Positions 12,210 through 26,130 of a stretch of DNA of 64,000 bases are shown here, piece by piece. Source of the DNA: Ampelomyces quisqualis (lineage: Eukaryota > Ascomycota > Dothideomycetes > Pleosporales > Phaeosphaeriaceae). The position numbers and the translations under genes are program-made. Within the stretch, counting starts at the first letter, position 1. Each line of letters opens with the position of its first letter. A model generated the notes under the pieces. It was not told where the DNA came from and did not search any database. It saw nothing but the letters and a program-made list of their open reading frames with translations. The stretch lies in NCBI GenBank assembly GCA_018398575.1, contig JAGTXZ010000003.1, positions 1,736,001 through 1,800,000 on the forward strand. The letters run 5' to 3'.

Positions 12210-14792
12210 CGTTAGGAAAACACAACGTTGGCGACATCCGCAACATTGGCAACATTGTTAGAACAGTCAACCAGACAGTTTTCGACCGTAGTCTACAGTG
12301 CCTAGCTACCCCTATTTGTTCTGGCCGCCTAATTAGACAAAAACGCCCAAATTGATCCACCTGATCCACTGGACCCACCTGCCTCACCCGCGCGATTACG
12401 TAATTATTTTAAAAACCTAAAATATAGAGCTTAATTCCCTAAGCTAACACAAACTAAAAACCTATAGAACTAATATATAGAAAACGTTAGTAGTTAAAAG
12501 AAAACTACTATTAGACTTAAGGCTGTTATATTATAGGAAGATACCTTGCTGTGTATAAATAAGTAGTTCTAACTGTTATAGAGTTACAACTCTTCTTATC
12601 TAGTGTAGACCTATTTAGGTTACTACTATAGGAAAAAGAAAAACGTTAGGCAAAGGAAAGTGTGTTACTAAAAAACAAGACTATACTAGAAAAGGTAAGA
12701 GTTATCCTAGTAACGCAACTACTTACTAATAACAGAAAGACGCTATATAGTATAGCAATAATACTATAGCTTAATACACGCAGGCATATGTACGCCTAAA
12801 TACTGCTAGACACTTAGATAGAAGTATAAAATACTCTGCTGTTGTTAGTTTAATTGTATATTAGCTTAACACTGTATAAAAGAGCTGCCTGCTATATAGG
12901 TACTATTACAGCCTGCTAAGAATAGTAGCTAACAGTAGGCGCCTAGATGCTAAATATATGCAGTAACTTGCAGACCTATGTAATAAGGTAAGAATAACTA
13001 GAAATTACTAGTGCTTATATATTAAACTACTTAGACAGATAGGTTCTTAAGCCTAGTAAACTGCTTAAAGACTTTGTTTACTTACTATAAGACCTAAAGA
13101 ACGTAAGTACACTTCTAAAACAGCTATACTAGCTAACTAAAGACAGCCTAAATCTACTAGATTTCTAAACCTTAGTCTTGCAGCAGTAATAGCATAGTTA
13201 TTTAATAATAACAGGAAATAGAGCATTACTGTAATAACTAGAAATTAAGAGAAGTTTAATAAACTAAGTGCAAATATAGTAGCACTAATAGGCTTAGTTA
13301 TATTTAACGCAATAAGAGAATTGAATAACAATAGTACTAGGAAAACTATACTCTTTTATAGATACACTATAGAAGGTATATTGCAAGTTCTACATATAGT
13401 ATTAGCTAACAGAAAGCAGACTACTTTAATACTATTTGCGAAAAATAAAAGAACTTAGAAGGTATTTAACAGATTCTTATATAGGATAATATACAACAGA
13501 ATATTACTATATACATAAACTAACAAGAGAATAATAGGGCTAATATTTTAGTGCTAAAGGATACCTATAATAACAACGTAGATAATATCCTAGCTAACTA
13601 TACAGAAGAGGAGCAAGATTACTATAATGCGCTTATAGACAATTATAATAACAAAGAGAAGAAGAAAGTAAACTGCTTAATAGAAAAGGATATAGAAGAG
13701 AATGTTAGAGAGAGAAAGAAAGTTCTATACAGAGATACTAATAATGTAAGTAGGTCTAAATATAATGCAATATATAATAACTTATATAGAATACTATTTA
13801 TGTATACGTATATAAAGTATTAGGTAAGGTAAAAGATATTTTGCTAGAAGAGTACGTACATGCAGATACACTTGCACTAGAATACCTTTATAAGGTAGAC
13901 AAATAGCTATAGTTTAAGAACTATAGAGGTAGCTAGAGTATTGTAGTAGAAGACGCATAAGAAGAATTTTTAACGCAGGCCTATAATATTACAATTAAAG
14001 GCAACATACTTAATATAATTGCTTTAACTAAAGAGAAATAGCAACTAGAACTAGACAAGTATAATAGGTTAGTATAATAGTACAAAGAAGAAATAGAGTA
14101 TTATTAAGTAGTTATAAATAGTAGGCGTAGCAAATATTATAATAACTTAATATACTTTTACTAGTATAACGCATAGATACTATTAAGTTAGCCTTAATAT
14201 AACGCAATAGTGTAGACTACTATAGTAGACAGTACAGCACTAGCAGACACAGCATATAATCTTAACATAACTAACTAGTAAAATAGTTACTGCTTTATAA
14301 GTAGTAGTAGCAGTTATAGCTGTCTATATATAGAGCGCGTTATGTACTTACTAACCTATGCTCTATAGGACGTTAAGCCTAGTAGCTGCGTCTAGGCTAG
14401 TCTTCTTTTAAAGGAGTATAATTTAACTATGCTATACTTAATTAAAAAGCCTATATAACTAGATAAGGAGGACTAGCTTAGTTAGCTTACGCTATAAGAG
14501 TGTAAAGACATAGGCAGCTAGCTATAGTATATAGTTCTACTAGTGCTATAGTACTTAACAGTTCTTAACTATTAAATCTGGCAACACTAGTAACACTAGC
14601 AACACTAGCAACACTAGTAACATAGGCAATATAAGTAACACAGGCAACTTACTATTAGGTTACTATTAGGTTGCTAGCGACTAGAAGTAAGTGGAGCGAC
14701 TTTAGCAAATTGTCTAGTAGACAGTATTACTGTTAGGCAGCTGCAGGTCGCTGCAACCAGGCTAACCAGACGAATCTTAATTTTTCCTAACG
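12210..14792. mobile_element. 2.6-kb relative of the 845-bp element: same ends, different core
   Basis: The first roughly 225 bp (CGTTAGGAAAACACAACGTT to the TAGAGCTTAATTCCCT block near 12435) and the last roughly 215 bp (from about 14578 to TTTTTCCTAACG at 14792) match the two ends of the 845-bp element. The middle (about 12436-14577) is unrelated to that element's middle. The core is AT-rich and broken. Its one open frame (13551-13823) encodes a lysine/asparagine-rich 90-residue peptide I do not recognise. It may be the decayed longer parent of the short elements, or a short element that received an insertion. Flanks do not show a clear TA duplication. Confidence 0.6.
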
Positions 14793-14799
14793 AAGCCTC

Positions 14800-15770
14800 T
14801 ACTTACTACTAAATTACCTTAGAACAATTCTGCGCCTTACTGTTTATCTAACAGCTTTATATCTAAGTTATTATATTACTATAAAGGCTCTTGCTAACTT
14901 TAACAATCTAAGAAAACGCCTAATATTAACAACCTTAGCAATAGAAAGGATCTTACCTTTTGCTAATAGTAAGCGTCTATTTAGGATTAACTTAAAATTA
15001 ACTTAGATTACTATTAGACTAAAAGACAACACATAGCCTTAGTATAGGGCTATACTATAGGACTAGCTAAGAGCTATCTTAAGCTTTAATACTTATTAGA
15101 TACTAATTAAGAGTAATTCTAGAACGCTAAGCAAATAATTAAGCTACTTAAGTTCTACTTTATTATAGGTAACAAGATAGCTAAAAGCTATACAGCCTTT
15201 AATTAAATGTAAATAACTAAAGAGAAAACGTTCTCTTTATTTAAAGCTAGGTTTCTAAGTTCTGTAGTTAAGAGACAAGTACCCTCTTTAGAGTAGTTTT
15301 ACTACTTATAGACAAAAATTACGCTAGGACTACAAGCCTCTAACTTAGAATTTAGGAACTAATAGAAGAACTTATTTAATTAGATAGTAGAACACCTTAC
15401 TGTATATAATATAGAGCAGAAGAACAACTCTACACTAAGTATAACACTAGCTGCTACTAAATTTCTAATTAAGTTAGCCCTATAACAGAGTTTAGAGCTA
15501 AATTAAATAGCTACTACTAGCGCCCTAATAAATTCTGCGCTAGCCTATTAATCTATAATAGTGTGTCTTTCTACAAAGACTCTTAATCTAGAACAACAGA
15601 AGACCTCTAGTAGTTGTTACAATTGTAGTAAACTAGAATACTACGCTAGTAATTGTACAAAGCCTTGTATGCGTTAGATTAAAGCTATAGAAGTAGATAA
15701 GTTTAAAGATGCTTAAGAGCAACCTAACTAGAAGGTGTATTATATAAGAAACAGAAGCGCCTAAAAAAAA
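14800..15770 (+). pseudogene. Retrotransposon gag relic with damaged CCHC zinc knuckle
   Basis: A broken plus-strand reading ends in a zinc-knuckle-like motif at 15615-15656: C-Y-N-C, four residues, then Tyr where His is expected, four residues, C. This is the CX2CX4HX4C knuckle of retroelement Gag with His changed to Tyr, which is what a C-to-T change of CAC/CAT gives. Upstream text resembles the Gag of Ty3/gypsy elements in layout only. No LTR could be paired with it. It sits just right of the DNA element ending at 14792. Confidence 0.5.
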
Positions 15771-16539
15771 CCTTCTCTTTAGGCCTAAACTGTTACAATC
15801 TATGCTATCTTAACTTTTCTTATTTGTTTTGCAGTCTCTATTTTCTTATACCTGCGCTTCTTTACAACTAAGGTATTAGCTTACGCCTTAATACTCTTAT
15901 TAACACTAGTGCTTAAGGTTTTCTATTTTTAAATTTACAAATTACTTTATTTGTTTTTAAAGCTTTATATTAACCTATTTAGAAGCTCTCCTTCTAGGTT
16001 TAGGTGCATAGCTTTAAGAATTAGATTACTTCTGCAGTTACTTAATATATTTAACTACACTTAAATATTAATAGCTAAAAGATTTTAAACTATCTATTTC
16101 TTATTCTTAATCTTAGGTCTTAGGATTATATACTTAGCCTCTAATAGTTAAGACAATTTAAGATTTAATTAGACACAGATAGGTTACAGTTTATTTAGCT
16201 ACCTAAGTACCTCTGTTTATATAATCCTTTACCCTCTATTCCTACTATTCTACATTAAGCTATAGTGCTAGCTACTATCTATCTTAATGTGCAACAACGC
16301 AACGCTCTATAGAAGAAAGAAGACTATTGTATCGAAAACAGTCCTTACTATTGTTTTTCTTCTCCTATTTATTGTATTAAGGGATGCCTAAAGCTCCTAT
16401 TAGCCTAGAAATTCTTAGAGATTCCTTATACCCTAACTAAGTAACCCTGCTTAGAGTCTAAACTCTTTCTAACTACCCGCATTACTCTTATTTCTGCTAA
16501 TACATTCTACTTTATTATAAAGAAGCTCTAAAACTATAG
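15771..16539. repeat. AT-rich degraded DNA, nothing recognisable
   Basis: Continuation of the TA-rich mutated sequence after the gag relic. All frames are interrupted, and I see no repeat units or protein motif. Confidence 0.35.
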
Positions 16540-16900
16540 TAGTAAATAGGTAGAGGTTAGGTAGAGTTAGAGTAGCTTTACGTAAGACCCTAAACCTACC
16601 TAACCCTCTACCTAATCTTTTTACGCTAATAGGGGGTAGAGGTTAGAGTAGAGGTAATTAATTGTAGGTTAAGGTTAGGTTGCATAAGTTTAGCGCAATT
16701 AATTAAAATTTAATATATAGTATACCTTCTAAACAGATTATTAGCGCAACAAGAGGTGCATAAGTATAATCTAAGTATACCTCTTACTAATATATATATA
16801 GATATATATAGATTTCTAAATATATATTAAATCTTAAAGGAGTAAAAACATGTTAAGAATATTAAGAAACTAATATTTATTACGTTTATTTATTATATAG
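16540..16900 (-). repeat. Minus-strand copy of the CCTAACC-rich terminal repeat
   Basis: On the minus strand this segment ends in CTACCTATTTACTACTA, and it is rich in CCTAACC/CTCTAACCT words. At its other end (about 16875-16900) it has ACGTAATAAAT-type sequence. The same ingredients in the same order occur at about 36287-36715 and 41272-41706 on the plus strand. It may be a solo LTR of the gypsy relic at 36-41 kb. Confidence 0.5.
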
Positions 16901-18912
16901 GCAGACGTAGCATAACTTTATTTCTTAAATATAGTAAGCCTATAGCTTCTGCAATTTCTATATACACTAAGCCAAAAAATTAAACTTCTTGTAGTACCTA
17001 AGAGCTAGCCGCATATTCTTATACTGTATAGTAACTCTCTTTGCATAAATTGCGTTAATGTTAGTATCTATAATAAATTAGTGTTTTGCAACAAAATAGG
17101 AAAAATTACTATACCTTTAAAAAAGCTAACTAGAAAAGCCTTAGCAGCTTCTTAAAGTGCCTTAATAGCTAATTGCTAGAAGTAAACGTAGGGCATCCTT
17201 TTGCATTACTTACTAGCAATTTTGTAGACAACTTGCTAAAATAGTAGCTTGCAGATAAAGAGCTTAGTAGTCTTCTAGTAGTAGCAGATTTTACGCAAAG
17301 CTATAGCTGCACTTAGTTAGTATAGGAGCGTAATAAAAAAACGTAATAAAGAAACGTAATTACTTACTACTAGGCTTAAAGTAGATTTTTTTTTTAGCTC
17401 TTACCTTTCTAGTAGTAGAGGCAGGGCTTTTTCTAGCAGACTTCTTAGCAAAGTCTTTAGCAACCTCTACGCTACTAGTAACTGCGTTGTTAACCTTTAC
17501 TTTATGTTTGCAAAGAGCTATTATAGTAGTATTGTAGGTTGTAAAGTTACTGCTGTAATATTTTTAGTGTTTTAGCCCTCTTGTAAATAAGCAGTAAAGC
17601 AGGCTTAGCGCAGGAAATTACCTCTTAGCGTAAAAATTCTAATCTTAAACTAGTAGCACAGCTAATTAGTTAAAAACGTAATAAAAAAACGTGTTAACTT
17701 ATAGTTCTACTTAGAATTAGCTACTAGTTCTGCTTAGCTACAAATTAAAAATAAAGAGTAAAGTTTTATAAAGTTAATTTTGTACAGGTAAGGTAGCAAA
17801 AGGCAGTAAGCGTAGGCTGTAAGGTAGAAAACTACGCTAGTAGCTAACGCAACGCACAGACTAACTCTACCTATTTTCTAAGTAGTAGGCTGCTAAAAAA
17901 AAACACTAGAACTACACGCTTATATTAGCTACGCGCTTTATTGCATTGTTTTATTACACTTAACACTATAGAATTAATTAAATCTAAAGAAATTAACGTT
18001 ATTAATTAGCTAGAGAGCTTTCTGCTACCTCTCTTAGTTAAAATCCTACTACACTTTAAAGAAGAGAAGTAGGCTAAACTTACTAAAGTAAAGGCACTAA
18101 ATTTTTGTTGTTAATTGTATTAATATATCTAGAGTTTTACTTCTAAAGATAATAAAATTAGCTATATTCTTAATTCTTGTAGTAGTAATACTCTAAAGTA
18201 AGGCTACCTAATAAATTTCTAGGTTTACTCTAGTATGTATCTTAGCAGCAGCGCTATGCAATTAAAGAAGCTAGCTGCTATTGTAAAGGCTAAGTCCTTA
18301 GATTAATTAGCTAAGTACTAGCTTAAGAAGAAGATTAAGAAAAGCGTTAAGTATAAGGCGTTGTCTCTAAGGCAGCAGAATAAGAAGCTTAAGAATAAGC
18401 TTAAGGCTCTAGCAGCAAAGCGCTTTACTAGTAAGTAGTTAGGTAAGTTATTATACTTTTTTATTATATATATTTTACTTATATTACATAGCTAAGTAGT
18501 TAACAACTTCTATTTCTTAAGTTAAAAAAAAATAGAAAGTTATTTAAAGTAAGATTAATATACGCGCCTACAATTTTGCTATAGAAGGGTCTGCTTTAGC
18601 GCTAGCAGACTCTTAAAAAAAGCTAATAATATGTTAAGCTTACACCTAAATATATAGAGCTAGTAGAGCTCTAAAGAAGATTATTTAGAAGAAGTACACT
18701 TATAAGCTGCACCTTCTTAAGACTAATAGCTTTAAAATACCTTAGCTTAAGGCTAAATAGCTTAAGTTTTGTAATAAGCTAACACTAAAGAAGTAGGCTC
18801 TAGTAATAGATTAGAATTAGTAGTAAGTTTATTACACCTCTTTATTATATACTTACACTAACCTAACTTGTAAGAGGCGTAAACTAATACTTCTTCTAGA
18901 GTTTACTTCTAA
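16901..18912. repeat. AT-rich degraded DNA upstream of the first gypsy insertion
   Basis: TA-rich sequence with no open frame. At 17330-17365 there are GCGTAATAAAAAAACGTAATAAAG words similar to the start of the terminal repeat at 36287. Between about 18230 and 18440 the plus-strand reading is Lys/Arg/Leu-rich and broken, with a helical look, but unassigned. This DNA was continuous with 26323 onward before the gypsy insertion, as shown by the CCTAG duplication. Confidence 0.4.
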
Positions 18913-18917
18913 CCTAG

Positions 18918-19104
18918 TGTAATAGGCTAGGCTTTGCCTAGCTCTTTGCCTTCTTAGAAAGAGCTTAGTCTAGCCTTACTACCTCTTTATAGACTAGCAC
19001 GCACAGAGGGTATATAAACCCCTTCTATAACTAGTAGAGAAGCTTAAGGAATATAACTCTTTCTAGCACCTTATTGTTCTATCTTTGCAGGCTAGCTCCT
19101 AACA
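18918..19104 (+). repeat. 5' LTR of gypsy element 1
   Basis: 187 bp, TG...CA ends, with a TATATAAACC box and an inverted CTAGGCTTTGCCTAG-like palindrome near its start. It differs from the 3' LTR at about seven positions, all transitions by eye. Confidence 0.93.
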
Positions 19105-19978
19105 ATTATATTTCTTTCTAATACAATAATAACTGCAAAATAGCCCTCTCTAACTAACACTCTAATACAGAGTTAGAGCCTAAAGCACAGGACTCTTAAA
19201 CTAACCTTTAGGCTTGTTGTACTTTGTTAGACAGTTATCTTTAGGCTATAGAGAACTAAATTAACGCCCTTAGGACAGTGCTCTAGTCTCTTGTTACCTA
19301 ACTTACAAATTCTGCTTCTCCTCTAACAGCCTCTGCTCTAAACCCTCCTCTAGCGCCTCCTAACACGCAGACTACTAGAAACCTAGCGCCCCCTGCGTCT
19401 GCTCTTCCTCTAGTCTAAGGGCTTGTCTAACGCAAACTATTACTCTTAAGCAACTTCTTTTTTAGTAATAAGTCTTACTTTACTGCTTAGAAGGTTACTA
19501 TAACCTATAAGCTTTAGACTAACTTAGCGTTTATTAAGAGCGCTTAGGACTAGTATGCCTTTATTTAGGCTAACTTGTTGCCTAAGGTCTAACAGAAAGT
19601 TACTTCTTACTACGCTAGTAGAAGAAAAGCAGGTAATTAGAACTCTGTAAACTTTATAAAATATCTTAACTTCTATTATAAAGATAAGTACAGTAAAGAA
19701 CGTACTTAAGCTGTTTTAGAAGGTCTGCGCTAGGCCAAAAAGAAGTCCTTTACTAACTTCTTTTTACAATTTAAGTCTCTTCTCTTACAATGTAGAGGAG
19801 TAATGTAGAACAACAAATAATAACTTAATAAATTACAACGCACCTTAAACTACTCTCTATAATAAGTTACCTTCTACTATAGCGTTTTCTGTACAGACTA
19901 TAACTAGGCTGTAGCTAAATACTAATCTATTACAATTAACTTAGAAACTGCGTCTATTAAGAAACACTAACACTTATA

Positions 19979-20823
19979 CGTTAGGAAAACACAACGTTAG
20001 CGACATCTGCGACATTAGCGACACTGTCAACACAACTGTACTACTAGCTACCAGACAGTTCTTAACTGTGCTCAACTGTCCCTAGAGTCTCCTATTTGTT
20101 CTGGCCGCCTAATTAGACTAAAACGCTCAAATTGATCTACCTGATCTACTAGACCTACCTGCCCCACCCGCGCAATTACGTAATTATCTTAAAAACCTAA
20201 AATATAGAGCTTAATTCCCTCTTTAAAACGTACTATTTAGAATTTTTATAGCTGCTCTAGTTGCTGAGATGCACAGCAGTAAAGTTTGTAACTTTTTAAT
20301 GTTCTTTGCTAAGGCTTGTTTTCGCTAAAGCTCTAGCACTTTAACTAGATAATATATTATATTTTTTTTTTAAAAAATAGTAACAAAAGTGTAGATTTTA
20401 CTCTAAGACTATTTTATTTTAATATATTATAGTTGGGCGTTAAGATCTATTGTGTTGAACGTACTTTAAAGTTTTTTTAAAAAAGTTTATAACTTTAACG
20501 CGCTATATCTCAATAACTAGAGTAGCTAAAAAAAATCTGAATAGTGCATTTTAAAGAGGGAATTTCGCTCTACATTTTGTATTTTTAGGTTACTTACGTA
20601 ATTATGAAAATACAGCAATACAGTCACGTGAGTAAAATTGGCGACATTAGCAACACTAGCGACACTAGCAACACTAGCAACACTGTTAGGTTGCTGTTAG
20701 GTCGCTAGCAACTAGAAGTAAGTGGGGCGACTTTAGCAAATTGTCTGGTAGACAGTATTGCTGTTGGGCCGCCGCGAGTCGCGGCGATCAGGCCAATCAG
20801 ATTAATCTTGAATTTTCCTGACG
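19979..20823. mobile_element. 845-bp non-autonomous DNA element (MITE-like) nested in gypsy gag
   Basis: It starts CGTTAGGAAAA and ends TTTTCCTGACG, a short imperfect terminal inverted repeat, with TA on both sides (19977-19978 and 20824-20825). That suggests a TA-targeting superfamily such as Tc1/mariner (inference). Both ends carry subterminal direct repeats of the type GCGACATTAGCAACACTA, and the interior has a CACGTG palindrome near 20627. It encodes nothing. The right end (about 20750-20815) keeps G+C-rich sequence, so this copy looks less mutated than the others and inserted after the gypsy element. Confidence 0.8.
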
Positions 20824-23800
20824 TACACAAATAGAAAGACTTAGGCAAAGAGAGACTTAGATAGGGACGTTAAGATAGTAACAGTGTCTATAGTTAGTAT
20901 AAGTTTAGGAATAAAAGAGTAGACTAAGGCCTAGTAAAGAAATAGCGTAGGCTAATCTTAGTTAAAAAACTAGGTCTCTAAGAGGCTCTATAAGCAGTAT
21001 TGTAATAGTAATTTATACACGTATTGCAGTAAGCAAGGATACTATATACAGAGCTGCCTAAACGCAGTATAGATTTACGCTGTTAGCGCTCTAAGCGCTA
21101 TAGCAGCTTTAACAGAAATTTTAAAAAACTAGAGGCTTCTACTTACTTAGAGGGATAGAGGCGCTTCTTAGGTAACGTTAGTAAAAGAGATAGGAAATAA
21201 GAGACGCTACTTAACTACCTTAATAGTAACTTATTTCTATTCTATTGCTACTAGATAGTGCTACAAATGTTAACGCCTTAGTAGATATAGGCTGCAAGTG
21301 CTACAGTGCTATTAACGCTACGCTAGCAGGTTAAATAGAGATACGCACTACTAATATTCTACTACAACGTCTTAAACAGGCTGCTACAAATAGTACGTCT
21401 ACACTTATTACTTAAATTATATTCTTAGACTACAATATTAATAGTTAGCGTTCTTAATTAATTGTATATTTAGTACTAGACTTTGCCTATAACCTAATTC
21501 TAAAAAAACTATAGTTAGCCTATAAAGAGGTAGTTATTTATGCAGTAGACAGCACAATAACTATTAGGCAGGTAGGAAACTTACTAGTAAAAGAAAAGGC
21601 CTGCTGCGCTGTCCTTCTACTTCTAGAAGAGATTAGCGCTAATAAGGCAACACAAGAGTTCTATAACTACTCTAAATCTTAAATACACAGCACTAGATTT
21701 ACTATAACTAGTATTTACGCTATAACATACGTGTTAAGCAAGGCGTCTTAGAAATAAGCGCTATCTACTCTGCTGCTACTGCAGATTTTAGACTTTACAG
21801 ACGTGTTTAACAAGGCCTCTGCCTCTAGTCTACCTCTACACAAGAGCTAGATAGACTACTACATCTAACTCTAAACAAGTAAAGATAGAACAACTCTAGA
21901 CCTCCTCTAGAGCCTATTATACTCTATGCCCTATAATTAGTTAATAAAGCTTTAGCGCTAAGTTGCAGACCTTCTAGATAAGGGCTAGATTTACGCTAGT
22001 TTCTTCTCTACTAGGGCCCTAGTCTTACTAGTAAAGAAAGCTTTAGGTGTATAGCACCTTTGCGTTAACTATTAGGCGCTAAACCAAATTACTAAAGTAG
22101 ATTAATACCTACTTCTATTAATTAAAGAGACGCTTTATATACTCTTTTAAGTAAAGTAGTTTATAAAAGTTAACGTCTGCTTAGCGTTCTACTAGATAAA
22201 GGTTACAGTAAAAGACAAGTATCTTACTATATTTTGTATATAATTTAGCCTCTTTAAGTAGCTTGTTTGTTCTATAGGACTCTTAGGTGCGCTCTTCTTA
22301 TTCTAGCAATATATTAACGCTGCTCTTAAAGAGACGCTAGAGGATTTTTCTATAGCATACTTAGACAACGTTCTAATTTACTTAAACAGTTCTATTAAAG
22401 ACTACTACTACAAGGTGTAACAGGTTCTCTAACTTCTCTAAGAAGTCTGTTTGTACCTAGACCTTAAGAAGTGTGCTTTTACTACAAAAATAGTTAAGTA
22501 TCTAGGATATGTTATTAAGGCAGGGCAGGCTATTTAGCTAAACTCTGCTAAAATACAGGCTATTACAGATTAGAAGCCCTTAACGTTCTCCTAAGAAGTC
22601 TAGAGTTTCCTTAGATTTGCTAACTTTTATAGAGACTTTGTGCTAAATTTCTCTAGTGTTGCAGCTCCTTTATATGCGTTAACAAAGAAGAATACTTTCT
22701 TTCTGTAGACAGATAAAGCGCAGCATGCGTTTAACTAGCTAAAGCGTGTTTTTAGCTCTAAACTAGTCTTAACTTAGTAGAACTCTGCGTAGACTATAGT
22801 AGTTAAGGCAAATAGCTCTAAAAGTGCTCTAGAGAGCTGCCTCTTGCAGGACGTTAATAGCGTACTTTATTCTGTTATATACTACTTAGCATCCTTGTTG
22901 CTAGTATAACGCAACTATACTATATATAATAAGAAGCTAATAGCAGTTATTAAATGCCTAGAAGTGTAGATACTAGAGCTTTAAAGTGTCTACAAGCCCT
23001 TTACTATTCTTATAGACTATAAGAACCTTAAATACTTTACAACTACGTAATTACTTATAGAGCAACAGCAACGTTAGTTAGAACTCTTATCTAAATTTTA
23101 CTTTTACTTTTAGTACTGCTTAGAACGCCTTGCTACTTATTTAGATGCGCTAAGTTAGCGTAAGCAAGATGCGCAGGATTATAAGCTGCAGCTAGAGCGC
23201 GTTATAACTCTACTCTTTATCTAGTCTATATCTACGCAACCTTAGGAAGAGGACAGCTAGCTTTTTCTAAGAAACTTTCTCTTCTTTAACTAACATATAT
23301 AAGAGCTTTAGAATAAGGCTATGCAATAGGATAAGATATATACAAGCTATCTGCAGGTAGTATACAAGAGTAGTAGAGTATTTCTATTAGAGGCTAAGAC
23401 AAATTAATAAATTACTAACTATAACATCTTAGCGCATAGCGCGCTTTAGTAGAGAGGCGTAATATAGCTACTAAAATAAGAGCTACTTACTACTATAGTT
23501 ATCTAACACGCGCACAACTTAAACTTAGCAGGCTACCTAAGTAAAAACAGAATATTTTAGATCTTGCGTAGAGACTATTATTAGGATAGAATAGCTGCAG
23601 ACGTTGCTTAGTTTGTCTATAACTATTATTGTTACAGAGCTTATGTGTCTTGCCTCTAATAATAGAGTCTTCTATAGTCTATTCTAGTTGCAGATTAATA
23701 CTAGGCCTAAATCTCTATAGATTTTATAGTAAATCTCTTATAAGCTTGCAAAGCCTTCTCTAAATATCTCTTAGTTATTACTAATAGGCTGTCTAAATAC

Positions 23801-26130
23801 GTATAACTAGAAGCTATGCTGTTAATAAAAGCTAAAGAGTGCGCAAAGTAATTTAAAGAAGTCTAGTAGCAGTTCTATAGTTTCTTAAGCAGTATAATTA
23901 GTAACTGTAGCTTAGACTAGCTAAAAGGATTCTAGAAAACTCTGTGCAGGCTTGTTAGAGTTAAACAACTTCTGTCTACAGCATACTATCTTTAAATAGA
24001 TAGTAGCACAAAACAAGCTAACTAAGAAGTATAATTAGTCTTAAGGGTTATAATAAACTTTTCTTAAATAAATTAGCCCTAGTACCTTGCTGCTTGCTAG
24101 CTAGCGCTTAATAACAGAAACTTCTCTGCAACTAGTGTTAGCTCTAATTTACTACTAAATAGATATAATATACTACCTATCTAGCCTAAGCATATCTAAT
24201 AAGTGTCTTATATAATAGTAAAGGAGAGAGCTGTCTAGTTTGTGCGCTACCTACAAGAAGGAATAGAAATAGCCTAAGTAGTAATCTTGTATACTTAGTA
24301 GAAATAACAAGAGGCTACAGATTAGGCGCGTTAACTAGTACGCTAATATTAAGTTAAGAATAAAGTATAGTTCTCTATAAGAAACGTTAAAATAGTATAG
24401 CAAAGCAAAAAGTTAGACTAGCTACAAGTAAAGTATACTATAGTAGCTATACTAACGCTACTTATAGTTACTTTAGATTTACTAGAAAGCTTTTATAAAA
24501 CAGTGCACGTTAACCTTGTTAAACTAGCCTCTAAAGACCTACTCTTAAGCTAAGTTCTCTAAGACTCTAGACTAGAACTAGCGCTAGAACTAGAAGACAA
24601 GGATAAAGATCTGCGCAAATAAGAAGTAGAAGAAATACTCTAAGAGAAAAACGCATAAGGCTGCAATAAGAAACAAGTGCTAGTTAAGTAGAAGAAATAG
24701 CTTACACTGTTATAGCACTTAAAGAAAAACTTTCTTAGTATAGAAGTACTTTACACATTCTAAGGCAACTAGACAAAGCGTTTATAAGGCAACATTACTT
24801 AAAAGACAACAAGTATACAAATTTAGAGCTACGTAAGCTATAAGAAATTTATTTTAGGCTCTAAAGGAGTAACTATCTAGAGACAGCTAGGCTCTTATAA
24901 AGAACTCTAAGGAGTTAGCCTAAGAGTACAACAAAGACACAATAGCTTAGGCCTAATTTTTAACAAAGAGCAACTTATTATTATTAAGAGATATAGAGTA
25001 GTAACAGTAGTAACAGGGCAGGCCTAAGAGGCTGTTACTAAAGCCTGTAGGTAACGCTGCGCGTAGCTTAAAGCAAAAAGAAATAGAGGTAGTAGTAAGA
25101 GCAGCGCAAAAGAGAGCCTTACGTAATCTTTAGTTAGTAAACTTGCAAACAAGAAGTAGGCTAGCTGCTACTTACGTTCTAGTTAGCTATAATCTTGCGC
25201 TGTAACGCTATTATCTCTTGTATTTTTTAGCTTAATATGTTTAGAGCAAGAACTAGGTTGTTTACCTAGTTTCTGTAGCTAGGCGTTGTAACAATAAGAG
25301 ATAATAACAGAGTATTAGAGGCAGAGCTAAAGGCTAAGGCTATTATGCTGCTATTCTAAGTAAGCTAGTAAGCTGCCTTAAAGTTAAGCTTAGTATTATA
25401 GAACTATAGTAAGTTAGAAAAATAGTTGTAGAATAGGTATAGTTAAGAAACTACTTACAGCCTTTAAGTATATAAAAGCACGCGTACTAGCCTTTTTAAC
25501 GTATACCTCTATATTCTTACTATTAGTAATAAGCTTATAGGCCTTAAGAGCTGCGTAAAGAGCTAGATGCGCAGAAAGCTAGCCTATAAATAATTTGCAA
25601 CAGTATTTTGCTGTATAACAGAAGCTATACTTCTTACTACTATTCTATACGTAGTTAATACAGCTGTAAACTGTGCACTTCTTAACATATAATAAGTAGT
25701 TAAACTACACACGCTTTAGCGTTACAGCCTTATTGTTAGAGTTACTAGTTACTTTATAACTACTTGTATAGTAACAGCGCCTTAAGAGCGTAACAGGGTT
25801 AGAGAAAAGGCGCTTAGAGCGCGCAAGAGATAACATTAGAAAGTAATTAACAAGTTAATTGTTAAAGAAGCAGGTGCAGTTAGTGTATAGTCTAGGCGCA
25901 GTCTAAAGGTAGAAGAAGAGACTAAAGAAGAATAGTGTTAGTAGTGCAGGAACTAGGACAGAGCTAGCTAAGCGCTAATACAAAATTATAGTAGGCGCAC
26001 AGATGCACGTATACAGTAGGCAGCTAGGTAATAAGTAGCGCTAGAATAACCTTAGCCTATCTTTGCAACGCAATTGCTACACTATAATAACGCAGGCTTC
26101 TATATTAAGAGGAGAGTAAGTAAAAGAGTA

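Noticed and set aside
12193..12387. 64-codon minus-strand frame
   Set aside because: Lies across the left end of a DNA element in its less mutated part; no domain and no counterpart in the other copies.
13551..13823. 90-codon frame in the DNA element core as a gene
   Set aside because: Lys/Asn/Tyr-rich low-complexity translation in RIP-type sequence with no motif; probably a chance opening or a fragment.
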